A stretch of 64,000 nucleotides of DNA. Source: Apostichopus japonicus (lineage: Eukaryota; Echinodermata; Holothuroidea; Aspidochirotida; Stichopodidae). The translations under genes were made by a program, and so were the position numbers. The DNA is taken from assembly GCF_037975245.1 (NCBI RefSeq), contig NC_092563.1, positions 544,001 through 608,000 on the forward strand, written 5' to 3'. Below the pieces are notes generated by a model. That model had not been told where the DNA came from, did no database searches, and saw only the letters and a list, made by a program, of their open reading frames with translations. Shown here in pieces: positions 36,809 to 47,942 of the stretch. Positions within the stretch are counted from its first letter, which is position 1. Every line of letters starts with the position of its first letter.

Positions 36809-37397
36809 CTTTTTCTACATAAAACTTGTACTCTTGATCACCTTATTAGGTCACCGATATTTCAGTAAGAGATTTAATCCTAATTTAGAGCTATCAGGGG
36901 CGTAGCCAGTATGTAGCACTGTAGGCCCTGGCCTACACTTTTTTGGCCAAGTTATCTTTTTTATTAAAACACCCATAATTCAGATCCATAAGCTTGCTGG
37001 ACGAGTTTAAGAGTCTAGACAGGAAAAACTATTGAAATGAACGTAGCAAGATTATGGCTAAATTAGGTGACCTATTCTTCTGTCATCTAGGCTGTCATTC
37101 ATATCGCGTGCCGTTTCATTCAATACTCTACCCGCCGAAAAAGACTAGGATACGATCTTGTCAGTTTTTTAACATCTACTTAAGAACCCGTTTACGCAGA
37201 TAAAATTTCAGTTGAGAACATTCCACAGTCAAATAAGCCTATCGTTGATTAACAGACTTTATATGTATAGAGCTGCAGCACTTTGTTGCCTGTTGTTGTC
37301 ACGATCGGCGTTCCAAGTTCCAAAACAGCCTTTTCGATAAACATTTACTAGCTACAGTTGTATCAAAGACAAATACTGGCTATGGTTGTATCAAAGA

Positions 37398-37766
37398 CAG
37401 TGGCGTAGGAAGGTACTTTTCAGTGGGGGGGGGGGCTGAAGACTGATGGCCGGCCTGGGGGAGGGGTCTAAGGGGAGGGGGTGTCCCCCTCCCCTTTGGA
37501 TTTTTTTTGCATTTCCAGGTGGCCTTAGATGCAATTTGGTGCAATATAGCACAATTCAACCCACCCACTCCATTTTGTAAAGAATTTTGCATTTTCACCT
37601 GGCCTTAGATGCAATTTGGTGCTTCAAATGAGATTTTTTTCTCATTTGGAAATGAAAAAGGGGTTTTCTGACTTGCGGAGCGGGGGGGGCGGAACGATAC
37701 TTCCGCCCCCCATATTTTTCACTGGGGGGGCTGGCGCCCCCAGCCCCCCCGGTTCCTACGCCCTTG
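37398..37766 (+). mobile_element. hAT-like MITE, family B copy 3 (369 bp)
   Basis: It is bounded by CAGTGGCGTAGGAA and TTCCTACGCCCTTG with an exact 8-bp duplication ATCAAAGA at 37390-37397 and 37767-37774. It keeps the hairpin GGGGAGGGGGTGTCCCCCTC that copy 1 has lost. Confidence 0.9.
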
Positions 37767-38328
37767 ATCAAAGACATTTCTGGCCTATCTTTGTATCTAC
37801 AAGTATCAGAAGTTGAAAAGTAAGACTACTAAGACGGGGGGGGGGGGGGGGCGTTGATGGAGTGATGTGTATACGCAAATAAGATAATACAATAAGATTT
37901 ATAAAGGGTACTAAATATCAGGCTGCATCATTCCAATCGAATTTCTGCAAAGTGCCCTTTAACGTCGGTGCCCCCCCCCCCCAGATTAAAAGTGCTTCCG
38001 CCGCCCTTGTGTAACTTGCTAATTTTAATACATTATGTATTATTGAATTACGTACTATTTTAACTCGTTTGTTTTTTGGGTTTAAAAGTGATATTGAATG
38101 AGGTGTCTCAAGTTAGCAAGAGGCCAGGGAACCAGAATGAACACTAGGGAAGGGCCGTTTCCGGCCATCTGGGGGGTTTGTAAAACCAAAAATTTTCTTG
38201 TACGCTCCGCGCCAACCGATGGTGGCGCTCCGCTCAGATAGTCGTGCCTACAACTTTGAAAATCCATATCAATCGCAAAAAGTGCTCCCCCCCCCTTTCA
38301 AATTCCTGGCTACGTCGCTGTTTCCTTC

Positions 38329-38878
38329 TACGAATGTCTCTGACCCACGTTAGGAGAGTTAAAGTGATATTGTTCAATGTTTGAACGTTACTGCATGTAC
38401 CATTAATGCATGGTACTTGGTAGGCCTATATAGGGGATGGTTTATTTCATTGTTTGTCCGGCTGTAAGCTTCATAAGCTTCATTGGGCTATCATGACAGT
38501 GCATGCCTGCTACAAGCCTGCTACAGCCTTGCTACGGCCTTGCTACAGCCCTAGAAAGATGCTGTCACTTTATGCCATCGTGTTCAAATAGCTGCCACAT
38601 TGCAATTTTCCCCTTTTGATTAGGCTGAAATTTCGTAAGTCATTTGAGCAAGTTAGAGTCTTATATGCTAACATATCGATGAATTCGGAAGTCATTTAGA
38701 GGCTTTCTTAAATTGTAAAAACTTTCCGACACAATTTGGCCATGTATATAGACATGCTGCCATTAATTAGAATGCACTTAAAACGAGTTCTCTCTTTTTC
38801 ATTCCTTGAGGTTCCAAAGTGCAATTTGTAATGCTACCGGTGGACACTAAACGCACGATACATAACATATGAGATGGA
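38329..38878. other. Internal region of the foldback element, right of the hAT nest
   Basis: About 550 bp of non-coding sequence lies before the right arm. Around 38505-38545 a short phrase (TGCTACAGCCTTGCTACGGC) repeats three to four times. No domain is visible. Confidence 0.5.
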
Positions 38879-41323
38879 CACTCATTTAAGAAGTGATGAT
38901 GTAGTGGTCATTTAAATTGGTCAAGCACTCTTTGGACCGGGCAAGACGCATTATGGTACTCTTCTACACTGTCTTAAAAAATCATATGACCCATCGGTTA
39001 GGTGGTCCAAGGCGTTCTGGTCTTGATTAGGGCCCAAATGCTTTTTATTCGTGATCCTGTTACATTAATTTAAGAAGTGATGATTTAATGGTCAGTTTAA
39101 TTGGTCAAGCACTCTTTGGACCGGGCAAGACGCATTATGGTACTTTTCTACAATGTCCTTAGAGTTCATGTTGACCATCGGTTTGGTGATCCAAGGCGTG
39201 CTGCTTTGATTAGGGCCCAAAGTTTTTTCGTGGTCCTGTTACACTTGATGATGTAGTAATGATTTAGTGGTCATTTAAATTGGTCAAGCACTCTTTGGAC
39301 CGGGCAAGACGCATTATGGTACTCTTCTACAATGTCCTTAGAGTTAATTTTACCCATTGGATAGGTGGTCCAAGGTGCGCTGCGTGGATTAGGGCCCAAA
39401 GCTTTTCGTTGTCCCGTTACACTCATTAAAGAAGTAATGATTTAGTGGTCATTTAAATTGGTCAAGCACTCTTTGGACCGGGCAAGACGCATTATGGTAC
39501 TCTTCTACAATGTCTTTAGAGTACATGTTACCGATTAATTTGTTGGTCCAAGGCGTGCTGCATGGATTAGGGCCCAAAGCTTTTTCGTGGTCCCGTTACA
39601 CTCATTGAAGAAGTAATGATTTAGTGGTCATTTAAATTTGGTCAAGCACTCTTTGGACCGGGCAAGAGGCATTATGTTACCCTTCTACAATGTCCTTCGA
39701 GTACATGTTACCGATTGGTTAGGTGTTCCAAGGCGTGCTGCATGGATTAGGGCCCAAAGTTTTTTCGTGGTCCCGTTACACTCATTAAAAAAGTAATGAT
39801 TTAGTGGTCATTTAAATTGGTCAAGCACTCTTTGGACCGGGCAAGACGCATTATGGTACTCTTCTACAATGTCCTTAGAGTTAATTTTACCCATTGGATA
39901 GGCGGTCCAAGGCGCGCTGCGTGGATTAGGGCCCAAAGTTTTTTCGTGGTCCCTTTACACTCATTAAAGAAGTAATGATTTAGTGGTCATTTAAATTGGT
40001 CAAGCACGCTTTGGACCGGGCAAGACGCATTATGGTACTCTTCTACAATGTCTTTAGAGTACATGTTACCGATTAATTTGTTGGTCCAAGGCGTGCTGCA
40101 TGGATTAGGGCCCAAAGCTTTTTCGTGGTCCCGTTACACTCATTGAAGAAGTAATGATTTAGTGGTCATTTAAATTGGTCAAGCACTCTTTGGACCGGGC
40201 AAGAGGCATTATGTTACCCTTCTACAATGTCCTTCGAGTACATGTTACCGATTGGTTAGGTGGTCCAAGGCGTGCTGCATGGATTAGGGCCCAAAGTTTT
40301 TTCGTGGTCCCGTTACACTCATTAAAAAAGTAATGATTTAGTGGTCATTTAAATTGGTCAAGCACTCTTTGGACCGGGCAAGACGCATTATGGTACTCTT
40401 CTACAATGTCTTTAGAGTTAATGTTACCCATTGGTTAGGTGGTCCAAGGCGTGCTGCATGGATTAGGGCCCAAAGCTTTTCGTGGTCCCGTTACACTCAT
40501 TAAAGAAGTAATGATTTAGTGGTCATTTAAATTGGTCAAGCACTCTTTGGACCGGGCAAGACGCATGATGGTACTCTTATGCAATGTCCTTAGAGTTAAT
40601 GTTAACCATCGGTTTGGTGATGCAATGCGTGCTGCATGGATTAGGGCCCAAAGCTTTTTCGTGGTCCCGTTACACTCATCGGAAAAAGTAATGAATTAGT
40701 GCTCATTTAAATTGGTCAAGCACTCTTTGGACCGGGCAAGCACATTATGGTACCCTTCTACAAGGTCCTTAGACTTCCTATGACCTATTGGTTGGGCGGT
40801 CCAAGGCGTGCTGGTCTTGATTAGGGCCCAAATGTTTTTATTTCAGTTCCCGTTACATTTATTTGAAAAAAAAATTATTTAATGGTCATTTTAATTGGCC
40901 AAGCACTCTTTGGACCGGGCAAGACGCATTATGGTATCCTTCTACAATGTGTTAAGAATTCATATGACCCATTGGTAAGGTGGTCCAAGGCGTGCTAGTC
41001 TTGATTAGGGCCTAAAGTAATTGTTTTACATTAATTTAAGAACTGATGAAGTACTGGTCATTTTAGTTGGTCAAGAACTATTTGGACCGGGCAAGATGCA
41101 TTATGGTACCCTTCTACATAGTCATTGGAGTTCATATGACCCATGGGCCATAGATAAACCTCTTTCCACGACCAAATGTTGAACATCTTGTAAGAAAGCT
41201 TTTGTCTTGCCACAGGTGTTACGTCGATACAATTGTCGAATACGTAACCGAATAGGCAGCTCAGTTACTCATTCGCGAATATCGAACGAGGAACGGGGAA
41301 TAAGTATCTAACTTCACACCGGT
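38879..41323 (-). repeat. Right inverted arm: thirteen ~178-bp units plus terminal domain
   Basis: This is the reverse complement of the left arm with six more units. The core TTTGGACCGGGCAAGACGCA recurs about every 178 bp (near 38930, 39113, 39292 and onward to 41080). A three-unit block is itself duplicated: the variant GCAAGAGGCATTATGTTACC appears near 39660 and again about 537 bp later. The duplication therefore arose by exchange within the array. Confidence 0.93.
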
Positions 41324-41359
41324 CCGGGTGGACGCAAAACATCACAATCTGAAGTCAAA

Positions 41360-44300
41360 ATGTCTTCAACAGAGAGTGAAACTGGAAAGGGCATGTCAAT
41401 ATTTCTTGATGTGAGTATCTTACTTTATTGTTTCACATTTATTTGACGGTAGAATAGAAAAGGCATTCCGAAATCCATGTGACATTGTCAAACCTATGAT
41501 AGGTTTGTCCCAGTCCAGTCAGTGGGGATGGTAGTACTATTACTAATAGTAGCAAACCAACGCAAATTACAGTGTAGTATAGTGTATAGTGCTAGTAGTA
41601 GGGCCTATGTGGGAGCGTACTTTAAACTATACTAAATTTTCTAGTAAAAATTTAAATTTATATATAAAATATATAAATAATATATATAGCATAGGTTCAA
41701 ATGTTCACTTCCTGTTGCCAGAGTGCTCAATACACATGAGCAGAGCAAATAGTATATCTATATGGTAACTTTCAGCTTGTCCTACGCCCCAAAGATAAAA
41801 AAAAAGAAAAAAGCAGAGCTCATTTCAAAGTGTCGTAATGGTAACAAACCCCCAAACTGCGCCAGGAAGGAATAAGAACACGCTACCGTCTCCATTTCAT
41901 TCAGTTATATATGCTATTGTACTGGTTGCTGCCACTAATTTTGTCTTTCTGGTTACATTGGCAGGTCTTCCGTAGGGCAGATAAAAATGGTAAGTTCCTA
42001 GTTAAGCTAAATGGTTATTAATTATTATAAATCATAAAACAAAACTACAGTATGAAATGTTTCCCAGGAAGTGAATGAATACCGTATTGAAGAACTTAGT
42101 ATGCGAGACTCCGGATGTAAGGCGTTATTAAATTGCAGGGCCTCCCTTGTATCGCTTTCAGTTTGTAACAGGATTCTACTCATAATGTGTAAGGTTGATA
42201 CGTAATATACAGTTTTGGATAGTCAATTGAGAACTTAAAGGCAGAATACATACAAAAAACCTGTGTTCCGTATAAGTCTTCTGCTGTGCTAGAAGTTATT
42301 TTCTTTATAGATATATTTCCACTTTTGTTTTTATTTAAAGTTAACTTAATTAGCCCTATCGACATAATGGTACTAACCAAAGCTTCAGGTACATGGACTA
42401 TTGTATAGGGGGTTACTAATTTCTGTATCAAACGAAACATATCTTAACATTTAAAGACATGTTAAGCATGTACCAAGTACAATTTTAATGTTCCTTTAAT
42501 AATTTATTCTATTTGTTGAATGTTTTTTTCTAACATTGACAAATAGTGCAGACAGACCCTATGATTCTAGTAGTAGCAACCTTTCTGAGATATAACAGTC
42601 TGCCGAAAGGATTGTACCAAACAAAGTCTTCGGCTTTGAGTACAGTGTTTCAGTATGTTGCCGTTCTGGACGAATCAAATCGTAATTACCGACTTTGCGA
42701 TCCGTGTCATCGTCATTGCCGACTTTTTAATCCAAGGTGCCCCTCGCAATTTTGCAAGGTCGGTAAGAGTGACTCCACAGTACAAGCAAATTTTCACTAC
42801 TTTTCGATGATTGGATAAATGTAAGAATCATTAAAGATAAGAAAGTTATTACAACGTCAACATAAAATAATTAATTTGTCATTAAATGCATAAAATTACT
42901 TTACTATTGTAGGATCCTGTGTTAGTTTCCTTCATTGGTTTTCCCTATTTTTTTCTTTAGATGACAATTGCCTGTCCAGGGAGGAATTCCAATCTTTCTT
43001 CTCTGATGGAATTCTGAAACCTGATGAATTGGAGGAGCTGTTCAATAAGATTGACACACACAAGTCTAACAATATTGACACTGGAGAACTGAGCAGTAAG
43101 TTTACATTTGAAAAGTGTGTAGGTTTTTTGGTAACATGACATAACATAATAAAACATGACATAACATTATAAAACATGACATAACATAATAAAATATGAC
43201 ATAACATAATAAAACATGACACAAGCATGGACTTTGAGACACCAAGACCATCTTTAAATCACCTTACATTTAAGTTTTCAAATATTGCTCCCCAAAACAT
43301 GTAGCTGTCAACGTAAAAAATAATTGTAATCAACCATCTTATCAGTATTTACAAATTGGAAATGATTGAATGAGTGGTAAAATAGACCATTATCCTATAT
43401 GATAATTAAATTTGCTGTTTGTTTTGTTTATTTATTCATTTACAGCTTATTTCTCCAGTCAACTTGGACCCTTCAGGGCCATATTTGGGACCATTGAGGA
43501 ACTGTCTCAAGGAGTATCAAATGCTTTACAAGACACTGCTCAAGTAAGTAAAAATATGTGTTAATTTAGTACTGTTAACTAAAGCAAGATTTAGTGTATA
43601 AAACTTGTAATTGTGTTTATGTGTTATTACTAAATGGATGTATCTTCTGATGGGTTTTATTGTGGTTTGCTATATTACTTGGTGATGACAACAACTTTAA
43701 CAGTTGTTGATGTCGAACCAATTATTGTAGATATATTACTTCCCTGGCACTTTCTTGGCTTTCTTAAAATGAAACTGGAATGTGATTCTTTGTCATGGAG
43801 TTACACAATGGTATAATTGGTGATGGGTTCTACTTAAGCACATTACCAGGAGGGAACTAAGTTAAAATGATAAATGAAGAGCTCAGTTGGTAGAGTGTGC
43901 AAAGATCTTGAACCACTGGGTCACTAAGTTCCATGCCATAAAAATATAGATTGCTGATGCAAAATTTGGGTAGGATTTTGAAGTGAAATCTATATCATTG
44001 AATTTTCAGGGGTGCACGCTGGTAATAATCTGTACCATCAGTTACAGATGAAAGGAATGTGAAATTTGCAGAAAGAAAGAAACATTTCAATCTTTTCTTT
44101 TTGTTAAACTGTTTTTTTGTTTGATAGGAATATCCAAAGAAATCATTCTATGATCAATTTACTGTGAGGTTCATGATGAAAGAAATATCTACCCAGCTGG
44201 CTGCCGTACAGCAGAGTTTAGAAACAGCTGCGGACCATCTTGAGGCTGATGCACTGAAAGACAGGTAAATATGCCATTGGGCAGGAGAGTTATTTGAATG

Positions 44301-47300
44301 AGGGGTGATTATATTAAGAGAGTTACCTTACTGAGGGGTGATTATATTAAGAGAGTTACCTTATTGAGTTTTACAGTATCTTATCATCAAACCGTCTTTA
44401 TAGTTTGCTCAAACAAATTCATCACAGTGCATCACAATCACAATTGTCTAACAAGGTTTGCCTTTATTTCGTTGTCTCAATTTAGAGAATCGCAGACACT
44501 GCCTGTGGATGTATTAGGTCCTCCTACCAACAGCACTGCTGGATGGATTTGTCGTAGGGCCAGACGACAACTGTCTACCCAAACAAGCATTCCATTGGCT
44601 GGTGAGTCCCAAACAAGCATTTCATTGGCTGGTAAGTCCCAAACAAGCATTCCATTGGCTGGTGAGTCCCAGTATTTCTTGTTCCAGAGTTATTCAACCA
44701 CCTGCTCCCTAACAAGGTACAGGAGGGGGTCATATTCTGATATCTTTTTGTGGATTACAGTGAACCTCTAACTACAGTGATCCTAAGTCTGGATATACCA
44801 CATAGCATTAAAATAAAGTATTACCAGAGAAAGTCCTTTTAAAGGGATTGCTCTGAATTTTGTGGTAAGGTAGTGCACTTCAAACACTGGTTAGTCTGTT
44901 TCAAATCTCTTCATTAATGTGCAGCTTTTTCCCCCCGTGTTCCGTTTCTTCCTTTTTTCAAGTTGTTCATTGCTTGAATTTTATATCTCTGTTAATAACA
45001 TGACTACATAATTGTTTGCTTCTCTTGTAATATAACATTTTCCGTCTTCAAAGGATTAAGCGGTCTGACAGAACAAGTGGACCGATTAAAAGGATTCATT
45101 GATGAACTCGAAAATAAAGTCAAGATTGACCCTGTTGATGAGGAGCAAGTTTCCCTGGAGGACGATAACCTGGTAAAATAAATTAAACCATCCACATTGT
45201 TGACTCTTGAGATTGCAGTCAAAATGCAGTGTTTGGTCCTCCTTAGGATGTCTCTATTTCGCATATCAGCATCTTTAAGTCCCATTACGTACTCCACAAT
45301 GCCAAACAACTGATGGCCATTCTGTGAGATGTAAATTGAAGATTCTGACACAGACAGTTAGTATGTAATCACTTCTCCATCAATGTGGTACTTTAACGAC
45401 AACCATGGTTGTTGTAGATTCTGACACAGACAGTATGTAACCACTTCTCCATCAATGTGGTAATTTGGACATTTTGTTCCAATAAATGATTCTCAAAGGA
45501 TTATAATTATTTAGCAGATGTACAGCCATAAGATAATTGTTCAAACTGCTTCAGAGCTGAATTATCCCTTTAATTGTTCCAACTATTTGACATTTATGTT
45601 TCATGTTTGTTGTCCATGTCAATGATAGGTTACCGTAGTCAGCCGTAAGATGGATGTCTTGGAGGAACACGAGTCAACCTTCCGTGAACATCTCAGAACC
45701 TACATAGAGACTGCGGATAATGAACCGGGTTGTATCAGGTAAATATCCTAAAACTGAATGATAAATATAACTGTATATCTCACTTGACATATGTCTAGGT
45801 CATGTCTAGGGGATTGGAAAAGGTAAAAAATTTCTTAAAATAAGAAGAAAAAAGTATAAATAATAATGAAAATAAGAAACTGTAATTTTTTTGGTAATGT
45901 TCTTTTCATTATAGGTATCCAGCTTAATATTAATTGTCTGAAATATTACTGTTGTATATGATTTGTTAATTGAATTAAAGTTTAAGTGATTAATACCTTT
46001 TTTACATTGGTCATATATGATAGAACCTTAACCAGTCAGAATACTAAATATTTTTACCAAAACCATACATACTGTCTATTTTACCTTGTATAGTTTCATA
46101 TAACAATCAGTTATTTATGACTATGGCCGTTGAGGTAACAATTTATTGACTTGACAAACAAGGGGGGGGGGGGATATCAAAACGTCTTTAACAAATAACT
46201 TTTGCTTTTCCCTCCATAAAATGTCTTTGACTGAATATTGACATTTATCATAACTTGAGAAATGTACAGAGAGAGAGAGACAGAAAAAGGAAACAGTTCA
46301 CCAATGGGAAATACAAATTTACATGATATGCTAGTTTGACATTGCTGTACATCAGAGTTTTGGGCCAATTTCTGTGTCATTTACAGAAAATATGTGTCAT
46401 TTGAGAGGTATGATTTATGCAGTGGAAGTTCAGATTTCACGACATTGACAATTAAATTGATAACATGAAATTTTACCGCTGTTGTATTGGAAGGCTCCAA
46501 ACTGTGAAACGCTTTACTTTATTGTGAAACGATTTTTCTGCCTTTACAGTATTTCAGTTCGGTCTGTGAAGGATGGTAACTTGTTCACCATATTTGAAGT
46601 CTGGGCATCTCCTGAGAAAGCTAAGAGGTAACTAAACAAACCCCTTTCCACCTCTCTTCCAGAAACCTTTATTGCCCTATTAATTTGAATAATGTGATAT
46701 TTACTCCCACCATGTCACATATCTGGCAGTTAACCAATCTTGCTTCATATGTCCGAAACTCTTATTATGCTGGATTGATGTTTCCACTTGCACAAAGCTC
46801 TTGTGTGCATTATGATTAGCACAAAGTTATCTTCCTAACTCAATCATATATATGCCACAACATGCCTGCATATTTGGTTAAATAAACTTTAATATCAAGT
46901 TAATTCTAGTGAACAAGCTAATCTCAAGAGCTTACTTTGCTTCAGTTAATTTTGACTATTCAGATCTTTTCATTTATCGTTGTTGTCGAGAAAAAACTTG
47001 AGGCTCCATGAATGAACAAATTTTTCGATAAGGTCCAACACTAAATTTAGAAAGGATTTTCATCACAATTTACTGTTCTACTTTCTCTCAAGATTTTTAT
47101 CAATTTGGAAATATTGAAAGCTAATATTTGCATTGATTAGAAACTGTTTTTTTTTTTACTTTTAATTAATGATGGCAAACTGAAAGAAAGGATCATAGAA
47201 TAGTTAAACCAAGATTTCAATTTCAATTGCAAAAGGTTCTTTATAGTAGAATGTAGTACAGCAATAAAAGCCATGATAAAACTGAAAATATGAAATGCAT

Positions 47301-47942
47301 CATATTTTGTCGATTACATACTCATGCAACAAACATGTCCTTATTATTTTGTAGTCACATGACATCAGCAGTACTGACGACTTTGAAAGAGAAATGTGTC
47401 GGTCTCCTAGCCAAAGATGAGGAATGTAATTCGTTTAATATTCCAGGTAAGAAGGCGCTTTGAAAGCTGGGTCGGCCCCAGGGACAGTCATGTCAACTGT
47501 TCCCCTTTTTGAAGTCCTAATTTTTTTGATGAATTATGTTTAAAAATGAGAAAGATTATTTTCTATTCCATATTTCTAAAGGCGCCCTAATTGACCCTAA
47601 GTCTTGCAGCTGTACCCACCTGACCCCAGTCCAGGGTGTGTTCTTTTGGAGCTTGCTAGAAGATTTAAGTGATTAGTGCATCACCCTAGGGAGAGTGAGG
47701 GGGCAACGTGACAAGAATGTTCAGCATTTTAACCAGACTGGCAAGAGGCTTGAAAGATGTACATTGATAACTTGATTTGGGTTGTTAGCCAAGATTTTTC
47801 TAAGATTTTTGTTATTTCCAGCCTAGGGCATAAACATTATTACCATCACAGTATTTGACATCTTGGGTAAAGGATGCTTTGTGTTATTTATTTACTCTTT
47901 TCTTTCTCACCAGAAAAATGGATGTCAGGAACAGAAAGCTGA
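41360..47942 (+). CDS. NECAB2: N-terminal EF-hand calcium-binding protein (NECAB), complete
   Basis: Eleven coding exons join in phase into about 329 residues: 41360-41410, 41965-41989, 42961-43095, 43446-43543, 44128-44264, 44486-44601, 45054-45172, 45629-45738, 46550-46627, 47355-47446 and 47914-47942. Residues 23-34 (DKNDDNCLSREE) and 57-68 (DTHKSNNIDTGE) are two EF-hand loops with canonical ligands. A coiled region with KEISTQLAAVQQSLETA and GLTEQVDRLKGFIDELENKV follows. Residues ~228-322 form the antibiotic-biosynthesis-monooxygenase-like domain with NLFTIFEVWASPEKAK. NECABs are cytosolic neuronal Ca2+ sensors that bind receptors such as mGluR5 and A2A. It is probably co-orthologous to NECAB1-3, so the symbol is indicative. 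Exon 6 has three in-frame tandem donors (44602, 44632, 44662). The ATG lies 36 bp after a 9.48-kb transposon. Confidence 0.93.
43130..43225. repeat. Tandem 22-bp repeat in NECAB intron 3
   Basis: The phrase ACATGACATAACATAATAAA recurs about four times with single-base changes, starting 35 bp after the exon 3 donor. It is non-coding. Confidence 0.85.
43874..43965 (+). mobile_element. Possible decayed tRNA-type SINE in NECAB intron 4
   Basis: GAGCTCAGTTGGTAGAGTG matches a tRNA A-box region, and a weak B-box-like GGTCACTAAGTTCC follows about 35 bp later. No tail or target duplication is visible. It may be chance. Confidence 0.35.
44572..44670 (+). repeat. 30-bp in-frame triplication at the NECAB exon 6 donor
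   Basis: The phrase CAAACAAGCATTCCATTGGC followed by TGGTGAGTCC occurs three times at exact 30-bp spacing. Each copy carries a complete donor (G|GTGAGT at 44602 and 44662, G|GTAAGT at 44632). Because 30 is a multiple of three, each site gives an in-frame exon, adding 0, 10 or 20 residues. The added units read GESQTSISLA and GKSQTSIPLA. Confidence 0.88.
45340..45470. repeat. Direct duplication of ~75 bp in NECAB intron 7
   Basis: GATTCTGACACAGACAG, then CACTTCTCCATCAATGTGGT, appear twice, about 74 bp apart, with few differences. It is a simple tandem duplication. Confidence 0.8.

Larger units (their letters stand above)
36354..38009. mobile_element. hAT-like element family D (1.66 kb including two nested MITEs)
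   Basis: The ends are CAAGGGCGGCGGAA and TTCCGCCGCCCTTG (14-bp perfect inverted repeat). The duplication is TGTACCTT (36346-36353) versus TGTAACTT (38010-38017), one mismatch in eight. It contains family B copies 2 and 3, and a longer second version of sequence also found just outside it at 36075-36345. Confidence 0.75.
35025..38320. mobile_element. hAT-like element family C, 3.3 kb with nested insertions
   Basis: It starts CAGGGACGTAGCCAG and ends CTGGCTACGTCGCTG, with an exact 8-bp duplication TTTCCTTC at 35017-35024 and 38321-38328. It sits inside the foldback element and itself contains at least four younger insertions. No transposase frame is visible. Near its right end (38150-38250) it shares GTACGCTCCGCGCCAACC and GGTGGCGCTCCGCT with family A MITEs, so the two families are related. 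Confidence 0.85.
31844..41323. mobile_element. 9.48-kb foldback-type transposon with long tandem-repeat inverted arms
   Basis: The element starts ACCGGTGTGAAGTTAG and ends with its exact reverse complement. It is flanked by a perfect 10-bp direct duplication CCGGGTGGAC at 31834-31843 and 41324-41333. The outer ~300 bp of the two arms are almost identical, differing by only a few bases. Inside each arm the sequence becomes tandem ~178-bp units (7 left, 13 right), and both arrays break off at the same point (AATGAGTGT). The interior has no transposase, only short-unit repeats and a nest of hAT-like insertions. Long tandem-repeat arms define foldback elements (Drosophila FB, sea urchin TU). A 9-10 bp duplication also fits Mutator-like elements. 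The superfamily is inferred only. Confidence 0.92.
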
